NCBI RefSeq assembly: GCF_036237275.1
Contig: NZ_CP108352.1
Coordinates: 2,728,001 to 2,792,000 of the forward strand
Direction: 5' to 3'
DNA length: 64,000 nucleotides
From: Streptomyces sp. NBC_01353
Lineage (GTDB): Bacteria > Actinomycetota > Actinomycetes > Streptomycetales > Streptomycetaceae
The translations under genes and the position numbers were made by a program. Positions 32,445 to 41,200 of this stretch are shown one piece after another. The notes under the pieces were generated by a model, which searched no databases, was not told the DNA's origin, and saw nothing but the letters and a program-made list of their open reading frames with translations. Position 1 is the first letter of the stretch; every line of letters starts with the position of its first letter.

Positions 32445-32483
32445 GAAGCCCCCAGGCGCCCCATCGCGGCGGACGGGGGCTTC
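32445..32483 (-). terminator. Hairpin behind the anti-sigma-type ATPase gene
   Basis: GAAGCCCCC (32445-32453) pairs with GGGGGCTTC (32475-32483) around a 21-base loop, 83 bp after the stop of the minus-strand gene at 32566. A further 12-bp stem lies just beyond (32401-32412 with 32426-32437). Together they probably end that transcript. Confidence 0.55.
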
Positions 32484-32565
32484 GGTGCATCCGGGGAACG
32501 GTCGACGGCCGACGGGCAGTAGTCAAAGGCCGACGGCCAGAGGTCGGCCGGTCAGCGGTCAGCAG

Positions 32566-33069
32566 TCAGCGGTCAGAGACGCGCATCTCGAACCACGTCG
32601 TCTTGCCGCGCGGCTGCAGATCCACGCCCCAGCGGTCGGAGAGCTTGTCGACGAGGAAGAGCCCGCGCCCGCTGATGTCGAGCTCCTGGACGGGCATGAG
32701 GCACGGCAGTCCGCGCGAGGGGTCACGGACCTCGATCCGGATCCAGCCACGACGGCGCAGCATCCGCAGCCCGAAGACCCGGGCACCGGTGTGCCGGACG
32801 GCGTTGCCGACGAGTTCGGAGACAAGTAAGACGGCGTGCTCGGCGATCAGCGGGGACAGGGCCCACTGCCGCAGGACGACGCACTGGGTGAGCCGGCGGG
32901 CGACGGCGGCGGACTCGGGACGGGACGGCAGTCGCACGTCCTCCTCGGCAGGATTCCCGTACAACTCCAGGGCCTCGAGGGCCTGTTCGTCATCGGCGGC
33001 CGGTACCCACCGCGCTGCGGTCGCACCGCCGTGCTGCCGCGGCTGTTCCACACCCTCCAGGCCCGCCAT
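32566..33069 (-). CDS. Anti-sigma/RsbW-type ATP-binding protein
   Basis: A 167-residue protein with a single HATPase_c domain as in SpoIIAB/RsbW and the many Streptomyces relatives. The N box (ELVGNAVRHTG), G1 (RDPSRGLP) and G2 (GRGLFLVDKLSD) are all present. Such proteins bind sigma factors or anti-anti-sigma factors and may phosphorylate the latter. No sigma factor gene lies beside it, so the partner is unknown. The last codons run into a GGTCAGC heptamer repeat (about 32550-32576). Confidence 0.85.
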   Translation of the reverse strand: MAGLEGVEQPRQHGGATAARWVPAADDEQALEALELYGNPAEEDVRLPSRPESAAVARRLTQCVVLRQWALSPLIAEHAVLLVSELVGNAVRHTGARVFGLRMLRRRGWIRIEVRDPSRGLPCLMPVQELDISGRGLFLVDKLSDRWGVDLQPRGKTTWFEMRVSDR

Positions 33070-33224
33070 GCCCCCATCATGGCCGGACGGAACGGAACAC
33101 GGGGCCGTTCCGGCGGAATCGAGCCTCCGGAATCGACAATTCCGCTGAATTCATCCGGCATATGCCCTTGGCGGACGGCGGTACTGGAGAGTAGGGTCCG
33201 CCGACCGCCTCAGGCCGCCGGAAC

Positions 33225-33992
33225 TCAGACGAACTTCGCCTTGCCCGGGCCCTCCTCGACGAAGCTGCGCATCCCGCGCTCGCGGTCCTCGGTGGCGAAC
33301 AGACCCGCGAACCAGGTGCGTTCGATCGCGAGACCGGTGTCGATGTCGGCCTCCAGACCCTGGTCGATCGCCTCCTTCGCGGCGCGCAGCGCGATGGCGG
33401 GGCCCTGGGCGAGCTTCGCGGCCCAGGCGTGCGCCTGCTCGTACACCTCGGCCGCCGGAACGACCCGGTCGACCAGGCCGAGCGTCAGGGCCTCGTCGGC
33501 CTTGACCATCCGGCCGGTGAAGATGAGGTCCTTGGCCTTCGACGGGCCGACCAGTCGGGACAGCCGCTGGGTGCCGCCGGCGCCGGGGATCAGCCCGAGC
33601 AGGATCTCGGGCTGGCCGAGCTTGGCGTTGTCCGCGGCGATCCGGTAGTCGGCGCACAGGGCCAGTTCGCAGCCGCCGCCGAGGGCGTAGCCGGTGATGG
33701 CGGCGACGACGGGCTTGGGGATACGGGCGATCGCGGTGAAGGAGTCCTGGAGCGCGCGCGACCGCTTGACCATGGCCGCGTGGTCCATGACCTGCATCTC
33801 CTTGATGTCCGCGCCCGCCGCGAACACCTTCTCGCCGCCGTACAGGATCACGGCGCGCACGTCGTCGCGGTCGGTCGCCTCCTGGGCCAGCTCGAGCAGC
33901 CGGTCCTGGGTGGCGATGTCGAGGGCGTTCATCGGAGGGCGGTCGAGGCGGATGGTGCCGACGCCTTCGGCGACTTCGAGGTTCACAGTCAT
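33225..33992 (-). CDS. Enoyl-CoA hydratase/isomerase family protein
   Basis: A 255-residue crotonase-fold enzyme. The oxyanion-hole and CoA region (FAAGADIKEM and GYALGGGCELALCAD) and both catalytic glutamates (Glu in GGCELAL and in PEILLGLIPGAGG) are present, so hydratase activity in fatty-acid or amino-acid breakdown is likely. The ATG at 33992 (MTVNLEVAEG) is preferred over a TTG ten codons upstream. No other beta-oxidation gene is adjacent. Confidence 0.92.
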   Translation of the reverse strand: MTVNLEVAEGVGTIRLDRPPMNALDIATQDRLLELAQEATDRDDVRAVILYGGEKVFAAGADIKEMQVMDHAAMVKRSRALQDSFTAIARIPKPVVAAITGYALGGGCELALCADYRIAADNAKLGQPEILLGLIPGAGGTQRLSRLVGPSKAKDLIFTGRMVKADEALTLGLVDRVVPAAEVYEQAHAWAAKLAQGPAIALRAAKEAIDQGLEADIDTGLAIERTWFAGLFATEDRERGMRSFVEEGPGKAKFV

Positions 33993-34021
33993 ACCCGGCA
34001 GGTTAGCCGTCGTTAACGGCA

Positions 34022-34058
34022 ACGGACCCGGTGCTGTTGCTCACAGCACCGGGTCCGT
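34022..34058 (-). terminator. Terminator of the first L,D-transpeptidase gene
   Basis: A perfect 16-bp stem (34022-34037 with 34043-34058) with a 5-base loop, 22 bp after the transpeptidase stop and just before the enoyl-CoA hydratase start. Confidence 0.85.
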
Positions 34059-34079
34059 CGTACGGAGTGGCTCAGGGAC

Positions 34080-35330
34080 CTACTTGATCCACTCCGACCA
34101 GCTCATGTTCCAGCCGTTGAGGCCGTTGTCCGGAGCGATCTGCTTGTCCCTGGAGTTCTTCACGACCACCACGTCGCCGATGAGCGAGCGGTCGTAGAAC
34201 CAGGCCGCCGGGGTGGAGCCGTCGCCGGCGCCGCGCGCGTCCCGCAGACCGACGCAGCCGTGGCTGACGTTGGCCGAGCCGAAGGTGCCGGACGAGGCCC
34301 AGTAGTTGCCGTGGACGAAGGTGCCCGAGGTCGACAGACGCATCGCGTGCGGCACGTCCTTGATGTCGTACTCACCGCCGAAGCCGACCGTGGCGCCGTT
34401 CATCCGGGTCACCTTGTACTTCTCGCTGATGACCATCTGACCGTTGTACGTGGTCGTGGACGGGGCGCCCGCGGTGATCGGGATCGTCTTGATGATCTTG
34501 CCGTCGCGCTCGACCTTCATCGTCTTCGCGCTGGCGTCGACCGTGGAGACCTGACGGCGGCCGATGGTGAAGGAGACCTTCTTCTTCTGCTTGCCGTAGA
34601 CGCCCGGGCGGCCCTCGACGCCGTCCAGGTTGAGCTCGACGGTCACCTTGGTGCCCGCGGCCCAGTACTCCTTGGGGCGGAAGTCGAGGCGGTCGTTGCC
34701 GAACCAGTGGCCCTCGACCTCGACGGCGGGCTCGGCGGTCACCTTGATGGCGTTCTCGACGGCCGCCGGGTTGGTGATACCCCGGGTGAAGTTGATGGAG
34801 ACCGGCATGCCGACGCCGACGGTCGAGCCGTCCTCGGGCGTGTAGTGGCCGACGAAGGTGTTCTTCGGGGTCAGGGTGGTGAAGGTGGTGTCCTTCGCCG
34901 ACTCACGGCCCTCGGCGTCCTTCGCGATCGCGTGGACCTTGTACTGCGTACCCGCGGACAGGTGGCCGACCGGCGTCCAGCTGGCGCCGTCCGCGGCGAT
35001 CTTGCCCTCGACCTCGACGCCCTTGGTGTCGGCGACGGTGACCGTCGTCAACTTGCCCTGCTCGGCCGTCACCTTCAGCACACCGCTGGTGGCGACCGAG
35101 TCGGCGCCGTCCTTCGGGGCGATCGTGACGACCGCCTGCGACGCCGCGTTCCCCTGCTTGCCCCCGCCGCTCTGCGCCGGGTCCTGTCCACCCTTGCCGC
35201 CGCCCGCCGGGTCCCCGCCCCCGCAGGCCGTCAGCACCAGGAGCAACGCTCCCACAGCCAGGGCCTGCAGACGCGCGCCCCCGCGCCGCCGTCCACGCCC
35301 CACCCCGGCCGATATCGGCTGCCCGTTCAA
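34080..35330 (-). CDS. L,D-transpeptidase lipoprotein (Ig-like + YkuD), copy 1
   Basis: A 416-residue lipoprotein with lipobox LVLTACGGG, a Gly/Lys-rich linker, two Ig-like domains (about residues 60-250) and a C-terminal YkuD domain. The catalytic motif HGNYW...SANVSHGCVGLRD contains the His and Cys that form 3-3 peptidoglycan cross-links. Family members act outside the membrane and are targets of carbapenems. A TTG at 35330 with GAGGGGA 10 bases upstream is the likely start. A paralog follows upstream on the same strand. Confidence 0.92.
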   Translation of the reverse strand: MNGQPISAGVGRGRRRGGARLQALAVGALLLVLTACGGGDPAGGGKGGQDPAQSGGGKQGNAASQAVVTIAPKDGADSVATSGVLKVTAEQGKLTTVTVADTKGVEVEGKIAADGASWTPVGHLSAGTQYKVHAIAKDAEGRESAKDTTFTTLTPKNTFVGHYTPEDGSTVGVGMPVSINFTRGITNPAAVENAIKVTAEPAVEVEGHWFGNDRLDFRPKEYWAAGTKVTVELNLDGVEGRPGVYGKQKKKVSFTIGRRQVSTVDASAKTMKVERDGKIIKTIPITAGAPSTTTYNGQMVISEKYKVTRMNGATVGFGGEYDIKDVPHAMRLSTSGTFVHGNYWASSGTFGSANVSHGCVGLRDARGAGDGSTPAAWFYDRSLIGDVVVVKNSRDKQIAPDNGLNGWNMSWSEWIK

Positions 35331-35517
35331 AATGGTCGTCTCCCCTCGCACGGCCTGGTCTCGCCACGGCCCGTACCCCCGCACGCATCCTCCGCGCACA
35401 CGGCGCTAGATAATCACACCGCAGGACACGAAAGTTCCACGCGAATGTCACCGTTCAGTCCCAGTTGATCCAGGAACCGTGCACGCGACGCAGGTCAGCG
35501 AGGGGACGACGAGGGGC

Positions 35518-36753
35518 TCACCGCAGGGCGGAACCTGCCTTCCACTGGTTCCAGTCCATGTTCCAGCCTCCGAGCCCGTTGTCGGGAGCGACCTTTCGGT
35601 CACGGGAGTTGACCACTTCCACCACATCGCCGATGAGCGTCCGGTCGAAGAACCAGCCCGCCGGGGAATCCGGGCTGCCGCCCTTCTCGTCCCGCAGTCC
35701 GACGCAGCCGTGGCTGACGTTGGCCGAGCCGAAGGTCGAGGGATCGGCCCAGTAGTTGCCGTGCAGGAAGGTCCCCGAGTCGGTCAACCGCATCGCGTGC
35801 GGCACGTCCTTGATGTCGTACTCGCCGCCGAAGCCGACCGTGCGGCCGTCCATCCGTGTCACGTCGAAGAGCTCCGTGACCACCATCTTCCCGTTGTACG
35901 TGGTGGTCTTCGGCGCCCCGGCCGTGATGGGCACGGTCGCGAGGACGTCACCGTCCCTGTGCACCTCCATCGTGTGCGCGGCCGCGTCGACCACGGACAC
36001 CTGGGAGCGCCCGACCGTGAACCCGACCGTCTTGCGCTGGATGCCGTACACCCCCGGCGCGCCCTCGACATCGCGCAGCGCGAGCTCGACGGTCACCTTG
36101 GTGCCGGGCTGCCAGTACTCCTCAGGACGGAAGTCGAGCCGCTCGTCGCCGAACCAGTGGCCGACGACGTCCACCGGGGGCACGGAGGTGATCCTGATGG
36201 CCCGTTCGACCGCTTCCCGGTTCTCGATGGCCCGGTTGAAGCCGATCGAAACGATCATGCCGGTGCCGACCGTGGAGCGGTTCTCCGGCTTGAAGTAGCC
36301 GATGAAGCGGCGCTCGGGCACGACGGTGGTGAACGTGGTGTGCCGGGCGGAGCGGCGGCCGTGGGCGTCCAGCGCCACCGCGTCCACGCTGTACTTGGCG
36401 GCGAGCGCGAGCCGCGCGTCCGCCTTCGGCCGCCAGCGCAGCCCGTCCTCGCTGATCGCGCCGGGAACCGCGATCCGCTGGGCGTCCTCGACCTGGACGA
36501 CGGTGACCCGTTCGAGGCGGCCGCTGTCGACCCTCACCTCGATCGGCCCCTCGGCGGGCACGGCCCGGCTGCCGTCCTCCGGGCTGATCCGGATGACGTC
36601 GCCGGGCGCCCGCGCCTTCCCGGGCAGCGAGATGTCGATGCCTCCGCCGCCGTCGCCACCCTTGTCGGTGCAGCCCGCAAGCCCGGCCACCAGTCCCGCC
36701 GCCGCCAGGGCGAGCACCGCACCGGCCCTCACCCGCTTCAGTACGTGTTTCAC
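35518..36753 (-). CDS. L,D-transpeptidase lipoprotein (Ig-like + YkuD), copy 2
   Basis: A 411-residue paralog of the protein at 34080-35330 with the same order: lipobox VAGLAGCTD, Ig-like domains, YkuD domain with HGNYW...SANVSHGCVGLRD. The two share long stretches such as GGEYDIKDVPHAMRL. It should also form 3-3 cross-links at the cell wall. The GTG at 36753 gives a normal signal peptide (KHVLKRVRAG then a hydrophobic core); no good ribosome site precedes it. It is divergent from glgX, 197 bp apart. Confidence 0.9.
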   Translation of the reverse strand: MKHVLKRVRAGAVLALAAAGLVAGLAGCTDKGGDGGGGIDISLPGKARAPGDVIRISPEDGSRAVPAEGPIEVRVDSGRLERVTVVQVEDAQRIAVPGAISEDGLRWRPKADARLALAAKYSVDAVALDAHGRRSARHTTFTTVVPERRFIGYFKPENRSTVGTGMIVSIGFNRAIENREAVERAIRITSVPPVDVVGHWFGDERLDFRPEEYWQPGTKVTVELALRDVEGAPGVYGIQRKTVGFTVGRSQVSVVDAAAHTMEVHRDGDVLATVPITAGAPKTTTYNGKMVVTELFDVTRMDGRTVGFGGEYDIKDVPHAMRLTDSGTFLHGNYWADPSTFGSANVSHGCVGLRDEKGGSPDSPAGWFFDRTLIGDVVEVVNSRDRKVAPDNGLGGWNMDWNQWKAGSALR

Positions 36754-36950
36754 GCCTGGCCCAACGACAGCCACCCTCCAGGGGAAACGTGCGTGCGGGT
36801 CATGTTGGGAGTCCGGTCGTCCGGGCAGAACAGGTGGGAGGACCACGTGCGGGGAGTCGCGGCCGGGACGCCGCGCCCTCCGCGACATGGGGGCACCTCC
36901 CATGCCGGTGGCTGTGGGGGAGGGCCCGACGAGCCGCGGGAGGCCGACAG

Positions 36951-39179
36951 GTGTCGAGCGCAGCCGAGCAGGAGGCGGTACGGGACGGAGTGGGGCTCTC
37001 CCCTGCCCCGGAGCGGCCCCGGCCCGTGGTGTGGCCGGGGGCGCCCACCCCGTTGGGCGCACGGTGCCGGGTGGGGCCCGACGGGGTCGCCGGCACCAAC
37101 TTCGCGCTGTGGGCGGGCGGGGCGGAGGCCGTCGAGCTGTGCCTCTTCGACACCGACCCGGCGGGGAACGAAACGGAGAGACGGCTGCCGCTGACCGAGT
37201 TGACCCATGAGATCTGGCACGGCTTCGTGCCGGGGGTGGCGGCCGGGCAGCGGTACGGCTTCCGGGTGCGGGGCCGCTGGGACCCGTGGACGGGCGCCCG
37301 CTGGAACCCGGCCAAGCTGCTCCTGGATCCGTACGCCCGGGCCGTCGACGGGGACTTCACGCTGCCGCCGGAGGTGTACGGGCACGTCCGGGACTGGCCG
37401 CAGCAGCATGTGGCCGACACCGTGCGGGACGACCGGGACTCGGCGCCGTTCGTGCCGAAGGGCGTCGTCGTCCAGGACGACGACGACTGGTCGGACGACC
37501 GCAGACCGAAGACCCCCTGGCCGGACTCGGTCATCTACGAGCTGCACGTGAAGGGCTTCACCAAGCTCCACCCGGGCATCCCCGAGGAGCTGCGGGGCAC
37601 ATACGCCGGGCTCGCGCACCCGGCGGCGATCGAGCATCTCGTACGGCTCGGGGTGACGGCGGTCGAGCTGCTTCCGGTGCACCAGTTCGCCCACGAGGAC
37701 CATCTGCTGCGCCGGGACCTGCGCAACTACTGGGGCTACAACTCCATCGGCTACTTCGCCCCGCACGCCGGCTACTCCTCGTCGGGGACCACCGGCCAGC
37801 AGGTCGGCGAGTTCAAGCGGATGGTGCGGGCGCTGCACGCCGCCGGCATCGAGGTCATCCTCGACGTGGTCTACAACCACACGGCCGAGGCGGGCGAACT
37901 GGGCCCCACGCTCTCCCTGAAGGGCGTCGACAACCGGGGCTACTACCGGCTGCAGTCCGACGCCCGCCGGTACGCCGACTACACCGGCTGCGGCAACACG
38001 CTGCACGTGGTCCAGCCACAGGTGCTGCGGCTGGTCACGGACTCGCTGCGGTACTGGGTGACGGAGATGGGCGTCGACGGCTTCCGCTTCGACCTGGCGG
38101 CGGCGCTCGCCCGCTCGATGCACGACGTCGACATGCTCTCGCCCTTTCTCGCGGTCATCGCCCAGGACCCGGTCCTGCGCCGGGTCAAGCTGATCGCCGA
38201 GCCGTGGGACGTCGGCAACGGCGGCTATCAGGTCGGCGCCTTCCCTCCGCTGTGGACGGAGTGGAACGACCGCTACCGCGACGCGGTGCGGGACTTCTGG
38301 CGCGGCGCGCTGCCTGACGTACGCGACCTCGGCTACCGGCTGTCGGGCTCCAGCGACCTGTACGCGTGGGGCGGCCGGCGGCCGTACGCCTCGGTCAACT
38401 TCATCACCGCCCACGACGGGTTCACGTTACGAGACCTCGTCACATACGAGCGGAAGCACAACGAGGCCAACGGGGAGGGCAACCGGGACGGCACGAACGA
38501 CAACCGCGCCTGGAACTGCGGGGCCGAGGGCGAGACCGACGACCCGGAGATCGGCGCGCTGCGCCTGCGCCAGCTGCGGAACCTGCTGACGACGCTGCTG
38601 CTGTCGACCGGGGTGCCGATGCTGGTCGCGGGCGACGAGATGGGCCGCACGCAGGGCGGCAACAACAACGCGTACTGCCAGGACAACGAGACGAGCTGGC
38701 TGGACTGGTCACTGCCCGAGGACCCCGGGCGACGGGGGCTGCTCGCCCTGACCCGCCGACTGCTCGCCCTGCGCGACACCCACCCGGTGCTGCGGCGGCG
38801 CGCGTTCTTCTCCGGCCGCCCGCAAGGCGCGGACGGCCTGCGGGACCTGGCGTGGTTCACGCCGGACGGCCAGGAGATGACGGAGCAGGACTGGTACGCC
38901 CCCGCCGCCACTCTGGGCCTCTACCTCTCGGGCCGCGACATCCCGGGACGGGACGCCCGCGGCGCCCAGATCACCGACGACAGCTTCCTGGCGATCCTCC
39001 ACGCGGGCCCGCGCCCGCTCGCGTACCGACTGCCGGGCCCGCCGTGGGCGGAGTCGTACGAGCTGGTCCTGGACACGACCTTGGAGGACCAGTCCCGGTC
39101 CCCGGGAACGGTGCACCGGGGCGGGGAGACGGTGACCGTGGGGGCCCGGTCGGTGCTTCTGCTGCGGGTCGGGGGGTGA
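36951..39179 (+). CDS. glgX: Glycogen debranching enzyme GlgX
   Basis: Hydrolyses alpha-1,6 branches left after phosphorylase action. The 742-residue protein has an N-terminal CBM48 domain (GVAGTNFALWAGGAEAVELC) and a GH13 barrel with the catalytic Asp381 (GFRFDLA), Glu417 (IAEPWD) and Asp489 (TAHDGFT), plus the GlgX-typical RDGTNDNRAWNCG. The GTG at 36951 has GGGAGG 7 bases upstream; the frame is open further 5' but not protein-like. The glycogen phosphorylase that supplies limit dextrins is at 57117-59717. Confidence 0.94.
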   Translation: MSSAAEQEAVRDGVGLSPAPERPRPVVWPGAPTPLGARCRVGPDGVAGTNFALWAGGAEAVELCLFDTDPAGNETERRLPLTELTHEIWHGFVPGVAAGQRYGFRVRGRWDPWTGARWNPAKLLLDPYARAVDGDFTLPPEVYGHVRDWPQQHVADTVRDDRDSAPFVPKGVVVQDDDDWSDDRRPKTPWPDSVIYELHVKGFTKLHPGIPEELRGTYAGLAHPAAIEHLVRLGVTAVELLPVHQFAHEDHLLRRDLRNYWGYNSIGYFAPHAGYSSSGTTGQQVGEFKRMVRALHAAGIEVILDVVYNHTAEAGELGPTLSLKGVDNRGYYRLQSDARRYADYTGCGNTLHVVQPQVLRLVTDSLRYWVTEMGVDGFRFDLAAALARSMHDVDMLSPFLAVIAQDPVLRRVKLIAEPWDVGNGGYQVGAFPPLWTEWNDRYRDAVRDFWRGALPDVRDLGYRLSGSSDLYAWGGRRPYASVNFITAHDGFTLRDLVTYERKHNEANGEGNRDGTNDNRAWNCGAEGETDDPEIGALRLRQLRNLLTTLLLSTGVPMLVAGDEMGRTQGGNNNAYCQDNETSWLDWSLPEDPGRRGLLALTRRLLALRDTHPVLRRRAFFSGRPQGADGLRDLAWFTPDGQEMTEQDWYAPAATLGLYLSGRDIPGRDARGAQITDDSFLAILHAGPRPLAYRLPGPPWAESYELVLDTTLEDQSRSPGTVHRGGETVTVGARSVLLLRVGG

Positions 39180-39202
39180 GGGGCGCGGGGGTGGGGTCCC
39201 CG

Positions 39203-39302
39203 GTGACGGGCGCGGGGTCAGGCCCCCGGGGTGACGGGCGCGTGGTCAGGCCCCCGGGGTGACGGATGCGGGGTCAGGCCCCCGGGGTGACGGATGCGGG
39301 TG
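39203..39302. repeat. 28-bp tandem repeat, about 3.6 copies
   Basis: Units begin at 39203, 39231, 39259 and 39287 with an exact 28-base period; each starts GTGACGG and contains GGTCAGGCCCCCGGGG. Copies directly abut, without spacers. It fills the gap between glgX and its terminator. No coding role is seen. Confidence 0.85.
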
Positions 39303-39306
39303 AAGA

Positions 39307-39349
39307 CCCGCATCGGCCACCGCGGCGCGACGGCGGTGGCCGATGCGGG
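39307..39349. terminator. Bidirectional terminator between glgX and the AraC gene
   Basis: A perfect 17-bp stem (39307-39323 with 39333-39349) and 9-base loop between convergent genes. The remaining sequence to 39501 shows no gene. Confidence 0.85.
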
Positions 39350-39501
39350 AAGGGGTGGTGCTTCCCCCTGCGTGCCGTGGCGGCACGCACGCCTGGGGCA
39401 CCGGCGCGCGGGCCGTCCCCGACATCCCCCGTGACGGCTCCGCGTGCCCGTCCAGTCTCCGCGCGTCCGTTCGGCGCTGTCTTTGGCCTGGAGCGCACAG
39501 C

Positions 39502-40503
39502 TCATTGACGTTGCGCGCACTCCCGGAACTCGCTGGGCGTGCAGTCGTACGCCGTGCGGAACGCCCGGCTGAAGGCCGCGTGGTGGCGGAAGCCCCAGCG
39601 GGCCGCGATGTCGTGGACCGGCGTCGCCCGCTGCGCCGGGTCGGCGAGGTCGTGGCGGGCCCGGTCCAGGCGGCGGTCGCGGATCCAGCCGGAGACGGTG
39701 ACGCCGTGTTCCTGGCAGAGGAGGTGCAGATAGCGCACCGAGATGTGGTGGGCGGCGGCGATGGTGTGCGGCGAGAGCTCGGGGTCGGCGAGCCGAAGCC
39801 GGACGAACTCCTGGATCCGCAGGAACAGCGCGTGTCGGCGGCTCTCGGGCTCCGGCGCGCCCTCGGCGTCGAGGTATCGGCCCGCGGTGCCGGCGAGGAG
39901 GTCGAGCATCACCCTTGTCAGGCGGGGCGCTTCGCTCTCCTCGAAGGAGGCTCCCCAAAGGGCTTCGCCCTGGGGGGACCCCCAGTCGGCGGCGAGCCGG
40001 ACGAGGAACTGGGCGAGCATCGCGCCGAAGCCGGAGTCCGAGCCCATTCGCACGGCGACGAGCCGTTCGGCCTCGCGGGCGGGCAGCGGGAGAAGCGCCT
40101 TGGGGAACTGGGCGACGATGTGCCCGATCCACCCCTCCTCGCTCCGCGTACCGCCGTGGAAGGGCAGCGATGAGTCGTAGACCATGAGGTCGCCGGCACC
40201 GAGTGCGGTGTCACGGCCGGCCTGGGAGATCCACATCTCGCCGCTGAGGGTGAGCGAGAGCTGGTAGTAGCCGGGGTCGTAGAGACTGATCAGCCGGGGT
40301 GTACGGGTGCTGGTCAGGGGCCGGTAGCGCATCGTGGTGACCTGGACGGCCCCGAGGTCGAGGGCGTGCGCCTCTGCGTGGAAGTCGTCCGCGTGCTCGC
40401 TGCGCAGGACGGTCGGGAGGAGGGTCGTGGCCGTCATGTCGTGCCACTGCCCGAAGCGTTCGGCCGGGTCCAGTGCGTCGGTCGTGAAGTGGTGGACGTC
40501 CAT
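39502..40503 (-). CDS. AraC-family transcriptional regulator
   Basis: A 333-residue regulator with an N-terminal AraC_binding_2-like domain (about 1-200) and a C-terminal double HTH (HTIAAAHHISVRYLHLLCQ and TPVHDIAARWGFRHHAAFSRAFRTAYDCTPSEFR). The ATG at 40503 is used, as GGGGGAG lies before it. A hairpin-forming sequence at 39953-39975 lies inside the gene and encodes WGSPQGEALWG, probably an in-frame insertion. It is the last gene after the response regulator (28 bp gap), so it may act with the two-component system and exporter. Confidence 0.88.
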   Translation of the reverse strand: MDVHHFTTDALDPAERFGQWHDMTATTLLPTVLRSEHADDFHAEAHALDLGAVQVTTMRYRPLTSTRTPRLISLYDPGYYQLSLTLSGEMWISQAGRDTALGAGDLMVYDSSLPFHGGTRSEEGWIGHIVAQFPKALLPLPAREAERLVAVRMGSDSGFGAMLAQFLVRLAADWGSPQGEALWGASFEESEAPRLTRVMLDLLAGTAGRYLDAEGAPEPESRRHALFLRIQEFVRLRLADPELSPHTIAAAHHISVRYLHLLCQEHGVTVSGWIRDRRLDRARHDLADPAQRATPVHDIAARWGFRHHAAFSRAFRTAYDCTPSEFRECAQRQ

Positions 40504-40531
40504 GACTCCCCCGAGTCGCGTCACACGTCGG

Positions 40532-41200
40532 TCAGTTGCGGCCCAGGATGCCCCGGTCGTACGCCACCGCGACCGCGGCCGCGCGGTCCTTGACGCCCAA
40601 CTTGCCATAGATGTGCGTCAGATGGGTCTTCACGGTCGCCTCGCTGATGAAGAGCTCGGCGGCGATCGCACGGTTGGAGGTGCCCTTGGCGACGAGTTCG
40701 AGGACCTCGCGTTCCCGCGCGGAGAGGCTCTCGTCCACGGGAGCGGCGGGGGTACGGACGCGGGAGACCAGCCGGGAGGCGACGGCCGGGGAGAGCACGG
40801 TACGTCCTTCGGCGGCCGCCCGGACCGCGGCGAACAGCTCCTCGCGGGGCGCGTCCTTGAGGAGGTAGCCGGTGGCACCGGCCTCGATCGCGGGGAGGGT
40901 GTCCGTGTCGGTGTCGTACGTGGTGAGGACGAGGACCTGGGAGCGGGCGCCGCGCCGGGTGAGCTCGGCGATGGCGTCGACGCCGTTGCCGCCGGGCATC
41001 CGCAGGTCCATGAGGACGACGTCCGGGTCGAGACGCAGGGTGAGTTCGACGGCCTCGACACCGCCGGACGCCTCGCCTAGGACGTGGAAACCCGGTTCGG
41101 CGGGGCCCGGTACGGCGGCGGTGAACATTCCGCGCAGGCCGTCCCGTACGACGGGGTGGTCGTCGACGATCAGCAGGGTGATGCGCTTGGGCTCAGCCAT
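40532..41200 (-). CDS. NarL/FixJ-family response regulator
   Basis: A 222-residue regulator: receiver domain with acidic pocket (LLIVDDHPVVRDG) and phospho-acceptor Asp65 (VVLMDLRMPGG), then a LuxR HTH (LSAREREVLELVAKGTSNRAIAAELFISEATVKTHLTHIYGKL). It overlaps the kinase gene by 8 bp and is surely its partner. The exporter genes upstream in the same operon are its likely targets. Confidence 0.94.
   Translation of the reverse strand: MAEPKRITLLIVDDHPVVRDGLRGMFTAAVPGPAEPGFHVLGEASGGVEAVELTLRLDPDVVLMDLRMPGGNGVDAIAELTRRGARSQVLVLTTYDTDTDTLPAIEAGATGYLLKDAPREELFAAVRAAAEGRTVLSPAVASRLVSRVRTPAAPVDESLSAREREVLELVAKGTSNRAIAAELFISEATVKTHLTHIYGKLGVKDRAAAVAVAYDRGILGRN

Noticed and set aside
39203-39302. 28-bp repeats as a CRISPR array
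   Set aside because: The units touch one another with no spacers, and no cas genes are present.
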